Part shown: positions 7,849 through 17,630 of the stretch, one piece after another
Numbering within the stretch: position 1 is the first letter of the stretch
Layout of the letters: each line of letters opens with the position of its first letter
NCBI GenBank assembly: GCA_017395045.1
Contig: JAFPWG010000006.1
Span: forward strand, 1-64,000
Source: Bacteroidales bacterium
GTDB lineage: Bacteria > Bacteroidota > Bacteroidia > Bacteroidales > UBA932
DNA length: 64,000 nucleotides
Direction of reading: 5' to 3'
The notes under the pieces: model-generated
The model's input: only the letters and a program-made list of their open reading frames with translations
Databases searched by the model: none
Told to the model about the DNA's origin: nothing
Translations under genes and position numbers: made by a program

Positions 7849-8485
7849 GACTGTCGATGATGACGTCGGCTCCGGCTGCCTCCAGCTCTTCGCGGGTGGC
7901 GTTGCCATAGGTGACCGCACAGGTCCTGGCACCGGCTCCCTTTCCCATCAGGATATCCACCGGCATGTCGCCGACGACGAGGGTTTCGCCGGCGCCGAAA
8001 CCCATTTCCGCCATCGTCTTCAGGACGGGTTCGGGATGGGGCTTGGCATGGGTGACGTTGTCGGCACCGAGCACGTATGAAACGTACGGAGCGATGTCCA
8101 TGTCCCGGAGGAACTCGTTCAGGGACTTGGAGCTTCGGGACGAGGCGACCGTCAGCACGAGACCGGCCCTTTTCAGCGCTTCCAGCGTTTCCTTGACGTG
8201 CGGGAACAATTTGGGTACCAGTACTTTGCGATTCGTTTCGAAAATTTCCCGATAGGTCCGGGCGCACAGGACTACGTCGTCCGGAGAAATGCCGGGAAGC
8301 ATCTGTTCGAACCCTTTTTCGAGGGGGACGCCGATGGTTGCGGCGATCGTGTCCTCATCGGGTTGGGCGTATCCCAGGCGCTCCAGCGTCTGCCGCATCG
8401 TGAGCACGATGTTGGCCCTCGTATCGCCGAGCGTGCCGTCGAAGTCGAAGATGACGAGACGCAGATCCTTGAAGTCGGTAACCAT
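7823..8485 (-). CDS. HAD-family phosphatase, phosphoglycolate phosphatase-like
   Basis: A 220-residue haloacid dehalogenase superfamily hydrolase. Motif I is [10 protein letters not shown] with the two Asp residues; motif II is the TVASS segment; motif III is the Lys in HAKPHPEP; motif IV is [10 protein letters not shown] helical cap lies between motifs I and II (subfamily IA). Such enzymes remove phosphate from small metabolites such as 2-phosphoglycolate; the true substrate is not defined by sequence. It follows msrA by 5 bp and is probably co-transcribed with it. Confidence 0.85.
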   Translation of the reverse strand: MVTDFKDLRLVIFDFDGTLGDTRANIVLTMRQTLERLGYAQPDEDTIAATIGVPLEKGFEQMLPGISPDDVVLCARTYREIFETNRKVLVPKLFPHVKETLEALKRAGLVLTVASSRSSKSLNEFLRDMDIAPYVSYVLGADNVTHAKPHPEPVLKTMAEMGFGAGETLVVGDMPVDILMGKGAGARTCAVTYGNATREELEAAGADVIIDSLNSFPAVS

Positions 8486-8490
8486 GGCCC

Positions 8491-8991
8491 TTAAGCCTCT
8501 TCGGCAATCCGGAAAATGGCGGGGGAGAGGTGGCAGTAGCCTCCGGGGTTCTTGTCCAGGTAGTCCTGGTGGTATTCCTCGGCACGGTAGAAGTTCTGCA
8601 GCGGAAGGAGTTCCACGGCGAGGGGCTGACCGAGCGCGCCGGCCGTGCGGTCGAGCGCCCTGCGGATGCCGGGGACCTGGTCCTCCGCCATGAAGTACAC
8701 GCCGGTGCGGTAGCGCGTCCCTTCGTCTTCGCCCTGCTTGTTCAGGCTCAGGGGGTCGATGGCCTTCAGGAACAGGTCCGTGAGCCGCTCCTCCGTGATG
8801 ATATCCGTATCATATTGAAGATGAACCGTTTCTGCATATCCGGTCTGGTCTGTGTACACTTCCTTGTAGGTGGGGTTTTCGGTAAAGCCGTTGGCGAATC
8901 CCACTTCGGTGAAGGTCACGCCCCGCACCTTGGAGAAGAACTTTTGGGCGCCCCAGAAGCATCCGGCGGCGAAATAGAGGTCTCTTGTCAT
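8491..8991 (-). CDS. msrA: peptide-methionine (S)-S-oxide reductase MsrA
   Basis: A 166-residue MsrA, which reduces methionine-S-sulfoxide in proteins back to methionine. The catalytic signature GCFWG is at residues 10-14 with Cys11 as nucleophile. I start at the ATG at 8991 (MTRDLYFAAGCFWG). It is a single-domain MsrA without a fused MsrB and has no signal peptide, so it acts in the cytoplasm. It is upstream of, and probably co-transcribed with, the HAD phosphatase gene. The opposite-direction uvrA gene starts 66 bp away, making this a divergent pair of repair functions. Confidence 0.95.
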   Translation of the reverse strand: MTRDLYFAAGCFWGAQKFFSKVRGVTFTEVGFANGFTENPTYKEVYTDQTGYAETVHLQYDTDIITEERLTDLFLKAIDPLSLNKQGEDEGTRYRTGVYFMAEDQVPGIRRALDRTAGALGQPLAVELLPLQNFYRAEEYHQDYLDKNPGGYCHLSPAIFRIAEEA

Positions 8992-9030
8992 AACTTGTCG
9001 TTCAGCCCTCAAAAATACGCAAAAAATCCG

Positions 9031-9038
9031 TAAATTTG
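9031..9038 (+). promoter_or_regulatory. -7 box upstream of uvrA
   Basis: TAAATTTG matches TAnnTTTG and lies 19 bp before the uvrA ATG. No good -33 TTTG is present at the expected distance. Confidence 0.5.
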
Positions 9039-9057
9039 TAGGCTTATCTTTTCGGAC

Positions 9058-11880
9058 ATGCCAGCAGAAGGGAATATCATCATACGCGGGGCGAAGGTCA
9101 ACAACCTCAAGGACGTTACGGTGGAAATTCCGCGGAACCGGCTCGTGGTGGTCACGGGTATCTCGGGAAGCGGGAAATCGTCCCTTGCATTCGATACCCT
9201 GTTCGCCGAGGGCCAGCGGCGTTTCGCCGAGAGCCTGTCGTCCTACGCGCGCCAGTTCCTGGGCCGGATGTCCAAGCCCGACGTGGAGATGATCGAGGGT
9301 ATCCCGCCGGCCATCGCCATCGAGCAGAAGGTCAATATCCGAAATCCCCGGTCCACCGTCGCCACGACCACGGAAATCTACGATTACCTGCGCATCCTGT
9401 ACGCGCGTATCGGCCGTACCTTCTCGCCCATAAGCGGGGAGGAAGTGAAGGCCCATACCGTCCAGGACGTCCTGCAGGCCGTTTTCGACGGACGGCCGCA
9501 CACGGTCTACATCCTTTCCGACGTCCGTTGGAAGGAACGCCAGGACAAGGTGGAACTGATGCTCCAACTGAAGGAAGAAGGCTATGGCCGGTTCTATGAC
9601 CTCGCCGCGCAGAGCGCCCTCCGGATCGAGGACGTCATGCAGATGGACGGCAGCTATCCCGATGACCTGCACCTGCTCGTGGATCGCGCCAAGACGGGCG
9701 CCGAGGTGGACGAAGACCTCCATACCCGCCTTCTCGCCTCCATCCAAGCCGCTTTCGACAAGGGGGAGGGAGACATGTCGGTGGTCCTTGACGGGGAGCG
9801 AAAGTGTTTCTGTTCCAGGTTCGAACGGGACGGGATGACCTTCCGCGAGCCCGACGAGTACCTGTTCAGTTTCAACAGTCCACTGGGCGCCTGCCCGGTA
9901 TGCGGAGGATTGGGCAAGATCATCGGCATCAGCGAGGACCTGGTGGTCCCCGACAAGACCAAGAGCGTCTATGACGGCGCCATCGCCTGCTGGCGGGGCG
10001 ATAAGATGAGCTGGTTCAAGGACCTTGTCGTAAAGAATGCCGAGAAATACGACATTCCCGTCTTCACCCCGTACTGCAAGCTCACGGAGAAGCAGAAGAA
10101 TACGCTCTGGACGGCCCGCAGCGGCGGTGTCATGGACGAAAGCGCCATGGTGGGCATCGACGAGTTCTTCGAGTGGGTGAACCAGAACCGTTACAAGATC
10201 CAGTACAAATACATGCTCAGCCGGTACTCCGGCCGTACGACCTGCCACGAGTGCGGCGGCAGCCGGCTCCGGAAGGAGGCGCTGTACGTGCGTGTGGGCG
10301 GGAAGAACATCCACGAACTGCTGTCGATGACCATCGACGAGCTGCTGAAGTTCTTTGATTCGGCGGAACTGACTGATTATGAGCGGAATGTCGCTGGAAA
10401 AGCGGTCGAAGAGATCGTGTACCGGCTCCACTGCATCCAGGACGTCGGCCTGGGTTACCTGACCCTGAGCCGAACCATGAATACCCTTTCCGGCGGTGAA
10501 AGCCAGCGGGTGAACCTCGTGACTGCCCTGGGCAGCTCCCTCGTCGGGTCCATGTACATCCTGGACGAGCCTTCCATCGGCCTGCATCCGCGGGATACGG
10601 ACCGCCTGATCGCCGTCCTCCGGCGGCTCCGCGACATCGGCAATACGGTTGTCGTGGTGGAGCACGATCCGGAGATCATCCGGGCCGCGGACGAGCTCAT
10701 CGACCTGGGGCCCAAGGCGGGCATCCACGGCGGGGAAGTGGTCTTCCAGGGCGTTGCAGGGCATTTTACGCCCGAAGAACTGAAACGTTCGCTGACCCTG
10801 CAGTACCTGACCGGGGAGCGGAAGCAGTATGTCCGTGAAAAGCGCGGCTGGCAGTATTCCATCGGCGTGGACGGGGCCATGCAGAATAACCTCAAGGACA
10901 TCGACGTGAAGTTCCCGCTGGGCGTCCTGACGGTCGTGACCGGCGTGAGCGGGAGCGGCAAGTCGTCCCTGGTGGGCGACATCCTGTATCCGGCTTTGCA
11001 CCGCCGCATCAACGAGACCGGCGACCTGCCCGGCACGTTCAAGGGTCTGTCCGGCAACCTGGACCGGGTCACCCGGGTGGAATATGTGGACCAGAATCCC
11101 ATCGGCAAGAGCTCCCGCTCGAATGCCGTCACCTATCTGAAGGTCTATGACGATATCCGTAAACTCCTGAGCGAGCAGCAGTTCGCGAAGATCAACGGCT
11201 TTACGCCCTCGTATTTCTCCTTCAACCAGGACGGCGGCCGCTGCCCGGAATGCCAGGGCGACGGCTTCGTGAAAATCGGGATGCAGTTCATGGCCGACGT
11301 GACCATGGTGTGCGAGTCCTGCGGCGGCAAGCGGTTCAAGCCGGAGATCCTGGAGGTTCGGTACAAGGACCGGAATATCGACGACATCCTGAACATGAGC
11401 GTGGAAGAGGCCATCGCCTTCTTCGGCGCGCAGAAGGAGGTTCTGGCGAAGGCCATCGCGGAGGAACTCCAGCCGCTGGTAGACGTGGGGCTCGGGTACA
11501 TCAAGCTGGGCCAGCCGTCCAGCACCCTGTCGGGCGGCGAGAGCCAGCGCATCAAGCTGGCCTACTTCCTGAGCCTGAGCCGGACGGACGACCGCCCGCG
11601 CAAGGACCGCATCCTGTTCATCTTCGACGAGCCCACGACCGGCCTCCATTTCTATGACGTGGAAAAACTCCTGAAGGCCTTCGACGCCCTGCTCTCCCGC
11701 GGGCATTCCGTCGTGGTCGTGGAGCACAACCTGGACGTGATCCGGAGTGCCGACTGGGTGATCGACCTGGGCCCGGATGCGGGCGACCGGGGCGGGGAAG
11801 TGGTCTTCGCCGGGACGCCAGAGGACCTGGCCGCCAACGGGAATACATTCACTGCGAAATACTTAAGGGAATCCATATGA
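9058..11880 (+). CDS. uvrA: excinuclease ABC subunit A
   Basis: A 940-residue UvrA, the damage-recognition ATPase of nucleotide excision repair. It has two ABC modules: Walker A motifs GISGSGKSS (near residue 36) and GVSGSGKSS (near 635), each with a LSGGESQR signature and a DEP/VVVEH stretch. Zinc-binding cysteine pairs are visible ([28 protein letters not shown]). The length is normal. Its last four bases overlap the start of the following glycosyltransferase gene (ATGA), so the two may be co-translated despite unrelated functions. Confidence 0.98.
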   Translation: MPAEGNIIIRGAKVNNLKDVTVEIPRNRLVVVTGISGSGKSSLAFDTLFAEGQRRFAESLSSYARQFLGRMSKPDVEMIEGIPPAIAIEQKVNIRNPRSTVATTTEIYDYLRILYARIGRTFSPISGEEVKAHTVQDVLQAVFDGRPHTVYILSDVRWKERQDKVELMLQLKEEGYGRFYDLAAQSALRIEDVMQMDGSYPDDLHLLVDRAKTGAEVDEDLHTRLLASIQAAFDKGEGDMSVVLDGERKCFCSRFERDGMTFREPDEYLFSFNSPLGACPVCGGLGKIIGISEDLVVPDKTKSVYDGAIACWRGDKMSWFKDLVVKNAEKYDIPVFTPYCKLTEKQKNTLWTARSGGVMDESAMVGIDEFFEWVNQNRYKIQYKYMLSRYSGRTTCHECGGSRLRKEALYVRVGGKNIHELLSMTIDELLKFFDSAELTDYERNVAGKAVEEIVYRLHCIQDVGLGYLTLSRTMNTLSGGESQRVNLVTALGSSLVGSMYILDEPSIGLHPRDTDRLIAVLRRLRDIGNTVVVVEHDPEIIRAADELIDLGPKAGIHGGEVVFQGVAGHFTPEELKRSLTLQYLTGERKQYVREKRGWQYSIGVDGAMQNNLKDIDVKFPLGVLTVVTGVSGSGKSSLVGDILYPALHRRINETGDLPGTFKGLSGNLDRVTRVEYVDQNPIGKSSRSNAVTYLKVYDDIRKLLSEQQFAKINGFTPSYFSFNQDGGRCPECQGDGFVKIGMQFMADVTMVCESCGGKRFKPEILEVRYKDRNIDDILNMSVEEAIAFFGAQKEVLAKAIAEELQPLVDVGLGYIKLGQPSSTLSGGESQRIKLAYFLSLSRTDDRPRKDRILFIFDEPTTGLHFYDVEKLLKAFDALLSRGHSVVVVEHNLDVIRSADWVIDLGPDAGDRGGEVVFAGTPEDLAANGNTFTAKYLRESI

Positions 11881-12713
11881 AGAAGATCGCTGCGCTGACC
11901 ATGGCTCGGAACGACGATTTCTACCTGCGCAAGTGGGTGGAATATTACGGCGGGCAACTGGGAAAGGAGAACCTGTACATCTACCTGGACGGACTGGACC
12001 AGGTGGTGGGCCCTTACTGCGAGGGAACGCACGCACAGGCCGTCGAAAAGATCGGCACGCAGCTGGTCGCGGCGGAGAAGGGGCGCCTGCGCTTCCTTTC
12101 GGAGAAGGCGGCGGGGTTGCTCGCCGACGGGTATGACCTGGTGATCGGCGTGGATGCCGACGAGTTCGTCGTGGTGGACCCCAAATTGGGGAAGACGCTT
12201 CCGGAGTATCTCAGTTCCCTGGATATCAAGTATTCGGTATCGGCCCTGGGGATCGATTTCGGCCAGAAGATCGGCGAGGAGCCGGACATTACGGAAGACC
12301 GGCCTTTCCTCCAGCAGCGGCACTATGCCCGGGTCGGCACCCGCTATACGAAACCCTCCGTGGTGGCGGCACCCGTGGTCTGGGGAAGCGGATTCCATCG
12401 GATCAAGGGACACAACTTCCATATAGCCAAGGACTTGTATCTCTTTCATTTCGGCTATTTCGACCTCAAGCGCATCGAGGACCGATGCAACGACCAGGAC
12501 CGTCTGGCCCAGGGATGGGGCAAGCACGTGCTCAAGCGCGCGAAGACCATCCGTCTGGTGACGGAGCGGAAGGCGCGGGACTTCGACCGCTGGACGAAGT
12601 TCGCGCGGGTCGCCCAGTCCGTGTGCCGGCCGCCCTATGCCTGGAACAAGCCGGGCATGCTGGAAATGGTGCTGATCGTGCGGATTCCGGAACGCTTCCG
12701 GGACCTGGTCTAG
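11877..12713 (+). CDS. glycosyltransferase, GT2/GT92-like
   Basis: A 278-residue protein resembling the Glyco_tranf_2_4 group. The N-terminus KIAALTMARNDDFYLRKWVE is the nucleotide-sugar domain start, and VIGVDADEFVVV (around 90-101) supplies the DxD-type metal site. Later residues include an HFGYFDLKR segment. No membrane segment is present, so it is probably a cytoplasmic or peripheral enzyme in surface polysaccharide synthesis. It overlaps uvrA by 4 bp and ends 4 bp into the convergent two-domain glycosyltransferase gene. Donor and acceptor cannot be read from the sequence. Confidence 0.8.
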   Translation: MKKIAALTMARNDDFYLRKWVEYYGGQLGKENLYIYLDGLDQVVGPYCEGTHAQAVEKIGTQLVAAEKGRLRFLSEKAAGLLADGYDLVIGVDADEFVVVDPKLGKTLPEYLSSLDIKYSVSALGIDFGQKIGEEPDITEDRPFLQQRHYARVGTRYTKPSVVAAPVVWGSGFHRIKGHNFHIAKDLYLFHFGYFDLKRIEDRCNDQDRLAQGWGKHVLKRAKTIRLVTERKARDFDRWTKFARVAQSVCRPPYAWNKPGMLEMVLIVRIPERFRDLV

Positions 12714-14476
12714 TCCCGGTTCCGGTACCAGCGGACCAGATGGTCCGCGAAGGATCCCGGAACGACATGGTCCAATCCCCGATAACTGGTCTTCTGATAG
12801 AAGAAACCTTCTTCGGATACCTCCCGGAATAGTTCGGGATCGTACGGAAGGTCCTTGTATTCATATAGATACAAGTGGGTGGGATACTGGTCGATCTGCG
12901 GCATTCCCGCGAACTTGGCCGCCGCCACCGGGTTGTAGGTGACCAGCGTCCGGAACATTACCTGGTGCTGGAAATAATCGACCCGTTTCTCTTCGTGGAT
13001 CCAGTAGTCCAGGATCATGGCCCGCCATGCCTCCAGCAGGTACGCCCCCTTCTGCGCGCGGATGAAACAGTTCTGGATATAGCTGTAGTTACCGTGGACC
13101 TTTTCTCCCGCCAGGAACACGAAGAAATCCTGGTTGCTGATGAATTCGGGGATGGGCGCGGTGACGAAGCAGGTGGCGTCCAGCCAGTATCCGCCGTACT
13201 TGTGCAGGAGTTCCACCCGGCAGATGTCGGCGAAATAGGCCGCCCGGATCTTGCCGGCGCGGTATTTCTCCACGATGACCCCGGGCAGGGTGATCCGCTC
13301 GAAGATGGATTTCTCGTCCAGGACCACAAGCTCTTGGGAGCAGTGGGCGCGGATGCTGGCCAGGCACGACTTGACGATGTCCGGCGCCTGGTCTTCGCCC
13401 TGGAGCCAGATGGACCAGATCTTCTCAGGGTCCGTTCCGGGGACGACCGGCCGGTCGGGGACCGGGTCGGCCGCGGCCAGGTAATGCTTCCTCATGAAAC
13501 CGGTCAGGATGCGTCCGAAGGCGGCGCAGCGGCGTTGCCGGTGCTTTTCTTCCCCGTCCCAGAGCGGATTGAAAATATGCCCTTCGAGAAGGAGGCGGAG
13601 GCGGGTGCGTCCGATGGAGTTGCTCCGGTGTTCCTTCTTGTCCAGTTTTTCGCGGAACGGCTGGAGGAATTCCTTTTCCCAGCGGGCCCTCCTGGACGGT
13701 TCCACGCCATCGTAAAGGTTTGAGGCTGAATTGATGGCCGTTCGCAGGCTCTTGATCTTGAAAGCTTCCTTGGATGAGAAGATATAGCTGCCCCGGTTGG
13801 GGTAGTAGAAATAGAGCGGCAGGTCGGTGAGGGTGGCTTTCCGCACGCGCAGCATCACTTCGCTCCACCAGGGGAAGTCCTCATACATGATGCCGGGGAT
13901 GAAGGAGACACCGTCCAGGATGTCTTTCCGGTACAGCCGCCGCCAGGGTTGGCAGTGCTTTGTGGCCAGTTTCTTTTTCGGGTGGGAATACTCCGTGGCC
14001 CAGTCGAAGATGTCTTCGGTCACCACCGTTTCCGGCGTGCGGAAGGTCTTGTACTTCACATTCCCGGATTCGGGCAGATGCAGCAGGTGGCGGAGGATCG
14101 TCCGGGTGCGGTAGCCATGGTCATAGGTGAAGGCAACGACGTCAGACCCATCCCTTTCGGCCAGGGAGAAGGTAATCTCCATCGCCTGCGGATGCAGGAA
14201 GTCGTCGCTGTCCAGAAACAGGATGAAACGCCCTCCGGCTGCTTCCAGCGCCACATTCCGGGCAATGCTGACGCCTTCGTTCGCCTTGTGGACGACGCGG
14301 ATGCGGGGATCCAGTTCAGCGTAGCCGTCCAGCATCACGCCGCTGCGGTCGGTACTTCCGTCATCGACGCAGACGGCTTCCCAGTCGCCGAAGGTCTGGT
14401 CCCGGACACTGCCGATGCAGCGGTCCAGGAACCGCTCCGCATTGAACACCGGTATGATGACCGAGATGGCTGGCAT
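12710..14476 (-). CDS. two-domain glycosyltransferase (GT2 plus capsule-type GT32-like)
   Basis: A 588-residue fusion. The N-terminal half is a GT-A family 2 enzyme: SVIIPVFNAERFLDRC at the start, VDDGSTDRS, and the LFLDSDDFL metal site. The C-terminal half (from about residue 365, KIWSIWLQGEDQAPDIV) resembles capsular polysaccharide synthesis/GT32 proteins, with YGGYWLDAT as its metal-binding site. The two active sites suggest that it adds two sugars or alternates donors. I start at the ATG at 14476; a TTG three codons earlier lies inside the -7 box. No membrane segments are seen. Confidence 0.85.
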   Translation of the reverse strand: MPAISVIIPVFNAERFLDRCIGSVRDQTFGDWEAVCVDDGSTDRSGVMLDGYAELDPRIRVVHKANEGVSIARNVALEAAGGRFILFLDSDDFLHPQAMEITFSLAERDGSDVVAFTYDHGYRTRTILRHLLHLPESGNVKYKTFRTPETVVTEDIFDWATEYSHPKKKLATKHCQPWRRLYRKDILDGVSFIPGIMYEDFPWWSEVMLRVRKATLTDLPLYFYYPNRGSYIFSSKEAFKIKSLRTAINSASNLYDGVEPSRRARWEKEFLQPFREKLDKKEHRSNSIGRTRLRLLLEGHIFNPLWDGEEKHRQRRCAAFGRILTGFMRKHYLAAADPVPDRPVVPGTDPEKIWSIWLQGEDQAPDIVKSCLASIRAHCSQELVVLDEKSIFERITLPGVIVEKYRAGKIRAAYFADICRVELLHKYGGYWLDATCFVTAPIPEFISNQDFFVFLAGEKVHGNYSYIQNCFIRAQKGAYLLEAWRAMILDYWIHEEKRVDYFQHQVMFRTLVTYNPVAAAKFAGMPQIDQYPTHLYLYEYKDLPYDPELFREVSEEGFFYQKTSYRGLDHVVPGSFADHLVRWYRNRD

Positions 14477-14482
14477 GGCATA

Positions 14483-14490
14483 CAAAGATA
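14483..14490 (-). promoter_or_regulatory. -7 box of the two-domain glycosyltransferase gene
   Basis: TATCTTTG lies 6 bp before the ATG at 14476, so the transcript would be almost leaderless. No clear -33 box was found. Confidence 0.5.
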
Positions 14491-14501
14491 ATCATTTTTT
14501 C

Positions 14502-15707
14502 TTACGGGCCGATGACCAGCAGTGCAAGCGTGTCCCGGTTCAGGGGAGGGCCCGCCTTGAAATACACCAGGGCGGACCCGCCTTTCCAGGTGTGGATGGT
14601 GAGTCCGTGGCCGTCAGGGTCGATGTCGAAGGTATAGAGGTTGTGTACGATTTCGTCGTCGTCCCAGGCGACGGGTTCGATTTCAAAGGGCGTGTCGGCC
14701 GGCAGGACGTCGCACCACAGGTGGAAATCGTCGCCGGGCTGGCATTCGTTGTAGGCGGCCGGGTGAAGGTTGAAGCCCAGTCTCTGCTCCAGCGCGTCCT
14801 TGTCGATGCGCCAGCTGTCCTCGGTCAGTCCCGTCCCTTCCAGGCGGACGGTCACCCGGCAGGCCGTATTCCTGGAAACATCGTGGTTCTGCGGTCCGTC
14901 TCCCAGGTAGAACCGGTAGGCAAGCGTCTCGCCGGGACGTGAGTGCCACGAATCGGAGTGGTAGGTGCCCCGGATTTCGATGTAGGAACAGACCGGGGTG
15001 TAGGCATCATCCCCCTGCAGGTTTTCCAAGAGGTACAGGTTCACGGTCCCGCTCACACCCGGGGACTGGTCCTTGTTGAGGGCCTGCACCTGCCTTCCGT
15101 CCAGCACGAACCCGCTTGCGAAGACCTGGGTTGCGGATTCCGCCCGGCTGTCGCCGAACAGGCGGACGGAGGACGGACAGCCGCCCACCGTCACGGAGGT
15201 GACCTGGAACGTGACGTCGCTGTCCAGGCGGGTCCGGTCGATGCGGAGATCCACCCGGGCCATCGTCCGCACCAACGGGATGCGTACGGAGGGGTCACCA
15301 TGGCTGACGTATCCGTCCAGGCGGCCGCACATGGGCATGCCGCGGGAGTATTCGTCGGGGTAGGCCAGATGATACCGGTACCCTTCGATCTCTTCGCGTC
15401 CGAGCGCCGGCAGGGCATAGCCGATGTTGGCGCATACGAAGATGTCGTAAGGGACTTCGGTCAGGAGGGCCGTCTTGATTTCCCGCTGGAAACCCCGCAG
15501 AAACCGTTGTTCTTCCAGAACCCCTTCCTGGTTGTAAATCAGGAGGTTGATGTCGGAGACAAGCGTCTCGTCCGGCAGAGTGGAGCGGGTCCGGCCCTCT
15601 TCTTCCAGGTCCAGGACGACTACCGTCGCGTCGCGGTCCCCGACCGGAGTACCATCGTGGCATCCTATCATCAAACTCAACACGAGCAGGGCACAGACCT
15701 TTTTCAT
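14502..15707 (-). CDS. FimB/Mfa2-like fimbrial lipoprotein
   Basis: A 401-residue predicted lipoprotein: short signal ending LMIGC (Cys16). Shortly after it comes the pattern SDINLLIYNQEGVLEEQRF, typical of FimB/Mfa2 and related Mfa-like proteins that form the base or tip of Bacteroidales fimbriae. An Arg-rich region early in the mature protein (GRTRST) could be the protease-cleaved donor strand. The middle has MARVDLRID, another feature of the group. It is the second of two similar lipoprotein genes 19 bp apart. No major fimbrillin gene is adjacent. Confidence 0.7.
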   Translation of the reverse strand: MKKVCALLVLSLMIGCHDGTPVGDRDATVVVLDLEEEGRTRSTLPDETLVSDINLLIYNQEGVLEEQRFLRGFQREIKTALLTEVPYDIFVCANIGYALPALGREEIEGYRYHLAYPDEYSRGMPMCGRLDGYVSHGDPSVRIPLVRTMARVDLRIDRTRLDSDVTFQVTSVTVGGCPSSVRLFGDSRAESATQVFASGFVLDGRQVQALNKDQSPGVSGTVNLYLLENLQGDDAYTPVCSYIEIRGTYHSDSWHSRPGETLAYRFYLGDGPQNHDVSRNTACRVTVRLEGTGLTEDSWRIDKDALEQRLGFNLHPAAYNECQPGDDFHLWCDVLPADTPFEIEPVAWDDDEIVHNLYTFDIDPDGHGLTIHTWKGGSALVYFKAGPPLNRDTLALLVIGP

Positions 15708-15726
15708 GGCTTGTCTCCTCCATCAA

Positions 15727-16767
15727 TCATCGGTAAATAACGTCGTCGAGTTCCCGCTCATCCCAGTCCAGCACTTCGTTCTGGAGCAGGATGGTGCCGG
15801 AAACGGCCGGAGTATCGGGATCCGCCGTCCCGGTGCGGGTGAGCGTAATATCCAGGCTGTACTGCGTATCGGCCTCCAGACCGGGCAGGCCGATGGGATA
15901 ATAGTAGGTGACCCCGCGCAGTTTCCCCTCGATGACCAGCCGGGTGACGGGCTGCCCGAATACCGTTCCATCGGCCGGATTCGGGTAGCAGTAGAAATCC
16001 AGGGCCGGATAGATGCGCCCGCCGAGGCTGCTTCCGATGTCCGCCAGTACCAGCTCCGGATGGGACAGTCCGGCGGTTTCCACCTCATCCAGACGGCCGG
16101 CGTTGAGCCAGGAGGACGGCCGGTCCGCCGTGTCCAGGGGATGACATTCCCGGCTGGCATACGTCAGGTAGGCGCGGACATCCGTCAGTTTTTCCCCGGC
16201 ATAGGGACGTCCGGTGAAATCGCAGGCGATGGAATGGACGGTGATGCGGGAAAGCATCGGCCTGAGTTTGATTCCGCAGGAGCGATGGCTTCCTTCCGGA
16301 AGGGTGGCGGTACCGGCCATCATCGGGCTTTCCGGGCGTTCGTCTTCCAGGCGGAACTTCCGTCCGGTCAGGGAATTGTAGGACCGGATGTCGCTCCAGG
16401 AATAGATGTCTCCGGGGCAGTTGGAAAAGGCTACAGCCTTCCGTGCCGCACCGGAGGATGTCCCCTCTACACGTCCGTTGGAAACAGGACCGTAATGCTG
16501 GTAAGCGTCCAGCCTTTCCAGGGGCCCTTCTTGAAAAAAGAGCAAATCAAGCGTCTGGAGGGTTGTTTTTCCGGTTGGGAAAATATATATTTGCACTTTC
16601 CGCACCGGAGGCGGCGCTTGCGGCACCGGTTCCGGCAGCGTTGAACAGGCAGGCAAAAAGGCCGGCAGTTGCAAGAGGGCAACCTGATATGCCGCAGACA
16701 AGCGGCGCCCGACGCGGGGTAAAAGATTGGTAAGATGTAGTTTCCGGCCTTTATGAAGCAGTAGCAT
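15727..16767 (-). CDS. FimB/Mfa2-like fimbrial lipoprotein
   Basis: A 346-residue predicted lipoprotein with a long n-region (Arg pair at 21-22) and lipobox LPAC ending at Cys41. The early pattern VQIYIFPTG...LDLLFFQEG matches the start of FimB/Mfa2-like folds, and SRITVHSIACDFTGRPY resembles the conserved mid region. A -7 promoter box 22 bp upstream supports the ATG at 16767 in spite of the long leader. It is the first gene of a two-gene unit with another protein of the same type. It likely sits on the outer membrane, anchoring or capping a fibre. Confidence 0.7.
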   Translation of the reverse strand: MLLLHKGRKLHLTNLLPRVGRRLSAAYQVALLQLPAFLPACSTLPEPVPQAPPPVRKVQIYIFPTGKTTLQTLDLLFFQEGPLERLDAYQHYGPVSNGRVEGTSSGAARKAVAFSNCPGDIYSWSDIRSYNSLTGRKFRLEDERPESPMMAGTATLPEGSHRSCGIKLRPMLSRITVHSIACDFTGRPYAGEKLTDVRAYLTYASRECHPLDTADRPSSWLNAGRLDEVETAGLSHPELVLADIGSSLGGRIYPALDFYCYPNPADGTVFGQPVTRLVIEGKLRGVTYYYPIGLPGLEADTQYSLDITLTRTGTADPDTPAVSGTILLQNEVLDWDERELDDVIYR

Positions 16768-16789
16768 GGTTTGCGCGTTTTGTCCAGTG

Positions 16790-16797
16790 CAAATCTA
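16790..16797 (-). promoter_or_regulatory. -7 box of the fimbrial lipoprotein pair
   Basis: TAGATTTG matches TAnnTTTG, 22 bp before the ATG at 16767. No -33 TTTG at the right distance. Confidence 0.5.
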
Positions 16798-16922
16798 GCG
16801 AGCGTAAAGGGAAAACTCCGGTCTTCCGGGGAGCGGGCGTGCAGTTTTTTATGTTTTTAACCGGCTTTAACCGTTTCTTGTCCTTTTCGGGCAAGAAAAA
16901 ATGAAGGATAAGAATTAATCTT

Positions 16923-17579
16923 ATGAATATTTCGCGGACTCTGCGCCATCTTTTCCATCGGAAGCAGGACATGGCGCCTTTCTTCTCCCGTCAGGCAGAC
17001 CACCTCTACCAGGCTTCCGAACTGCTTGTCCGGATGATTGCCTCCAACGATCCGGAGGAATGGAAACGGTATCATCGGGAAATCAAGGCCGTCGAGGTGC
17101 AGAGCGACGCCCAGCTCACGGAGTTCCGCGAGATGATGTCGGAGCGCCTGCTGGGTTCCCTGGGCCGGGCCGACATGACCACCGTGGCCATGTCCATGGA
17201 CGACTGCATCGACGTCATCAAGGACACCTCCAAGGCCATCCTGATCTATCATCCCAAGAAGATCGACTCGCAGCTCCAGGACCTTGCCCAGCTCATCCGC
17301 AGCGAGGCGCTCGTCCTCCGCGACCTTCTCCCGATGATGTGGGACATCCGCAAGAAAGCCTCCGCCATCTCCCTCCAGTGCGACCGGGTCGCGGAACTCG
17401 AGCACGCCGCCGACGATGCCTACGAAGAATACATCGGTTACATCTTCTCAGAAGAGGAGGATCTCCGGGAGATGACCAAATACAAGAACCTGGCGGAACT
17501 CTTCGAGAAAGCCACGGACTCCGAAAAGCACGTCGCCGACTGCATGCGCCTGATGGTCCTCCGCTTCCTGCACGAATAA
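16923..17579 (+). CDS. DUF47 family PhoU-like protein
   Basis: A 218-residue all-helical protein of the DUF47/TIGR00153 group related to PhoU. Conserved acidic helices are visible, such as DDCIDVIKDTSKAI and AELEHAADDAYEE, which bind metal clusters in PhoU-like folds. Members usually regulate a neighbouring low-affinity phosphate transporter (Pit). No Pit gene is adjacent here: the gene stands alone, ahead of a bidirectional terminator. It is probably cytoplasmic and linked to phosphate uptake control elsewhere in the genome. Confidence 0.85.
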   Translation: MNISRTLRHLFHRKQDMAPFFSRQADHLYQASELLVRMIASNDPEEWKRYHREIKAVEVQSDAQLTEFREMMSERLLGSLGRADMTTVAMSMDDCIDVIKDTSKAILIYHPKKIDSQLQDLAQLIRSEALVLRDLLPMMWDIRKKASAISLQCDRVAELEHAADDAYEEYIGYIFSEEEDLREMTKYKNLAELFEKATDSEKHVADCMRLMVLRFLHE

Positions 17580-17582
17580 CGG

Positions 17583-17613
17583 AAAACCCGACTCGATACC
17601 GAGCCGGGTTTTT
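17583..17613. terminator. bidirectional terminator between DUF47 gene and nqrF
   Basis: Stem AACCCG-a-CTCG (17585-17595) with CGAG-c-CGGGTT (17600-17610), loop of four, one mismatch. T run on the plus side and A run on the minus side, so it can serve both convergent units. Confidence 0.85.
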
Positions 17614-17630
17614 CATGGGTTGACGGAAGA

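Noticed and set aside
8992..11727. Very long minus-strand open frame across uvrA, fused in frame with msrA
   Set aside because: It is the antisense of uvrA, open because of high GC and codon bias; only the last 166 codons are a real protein (MsrA).
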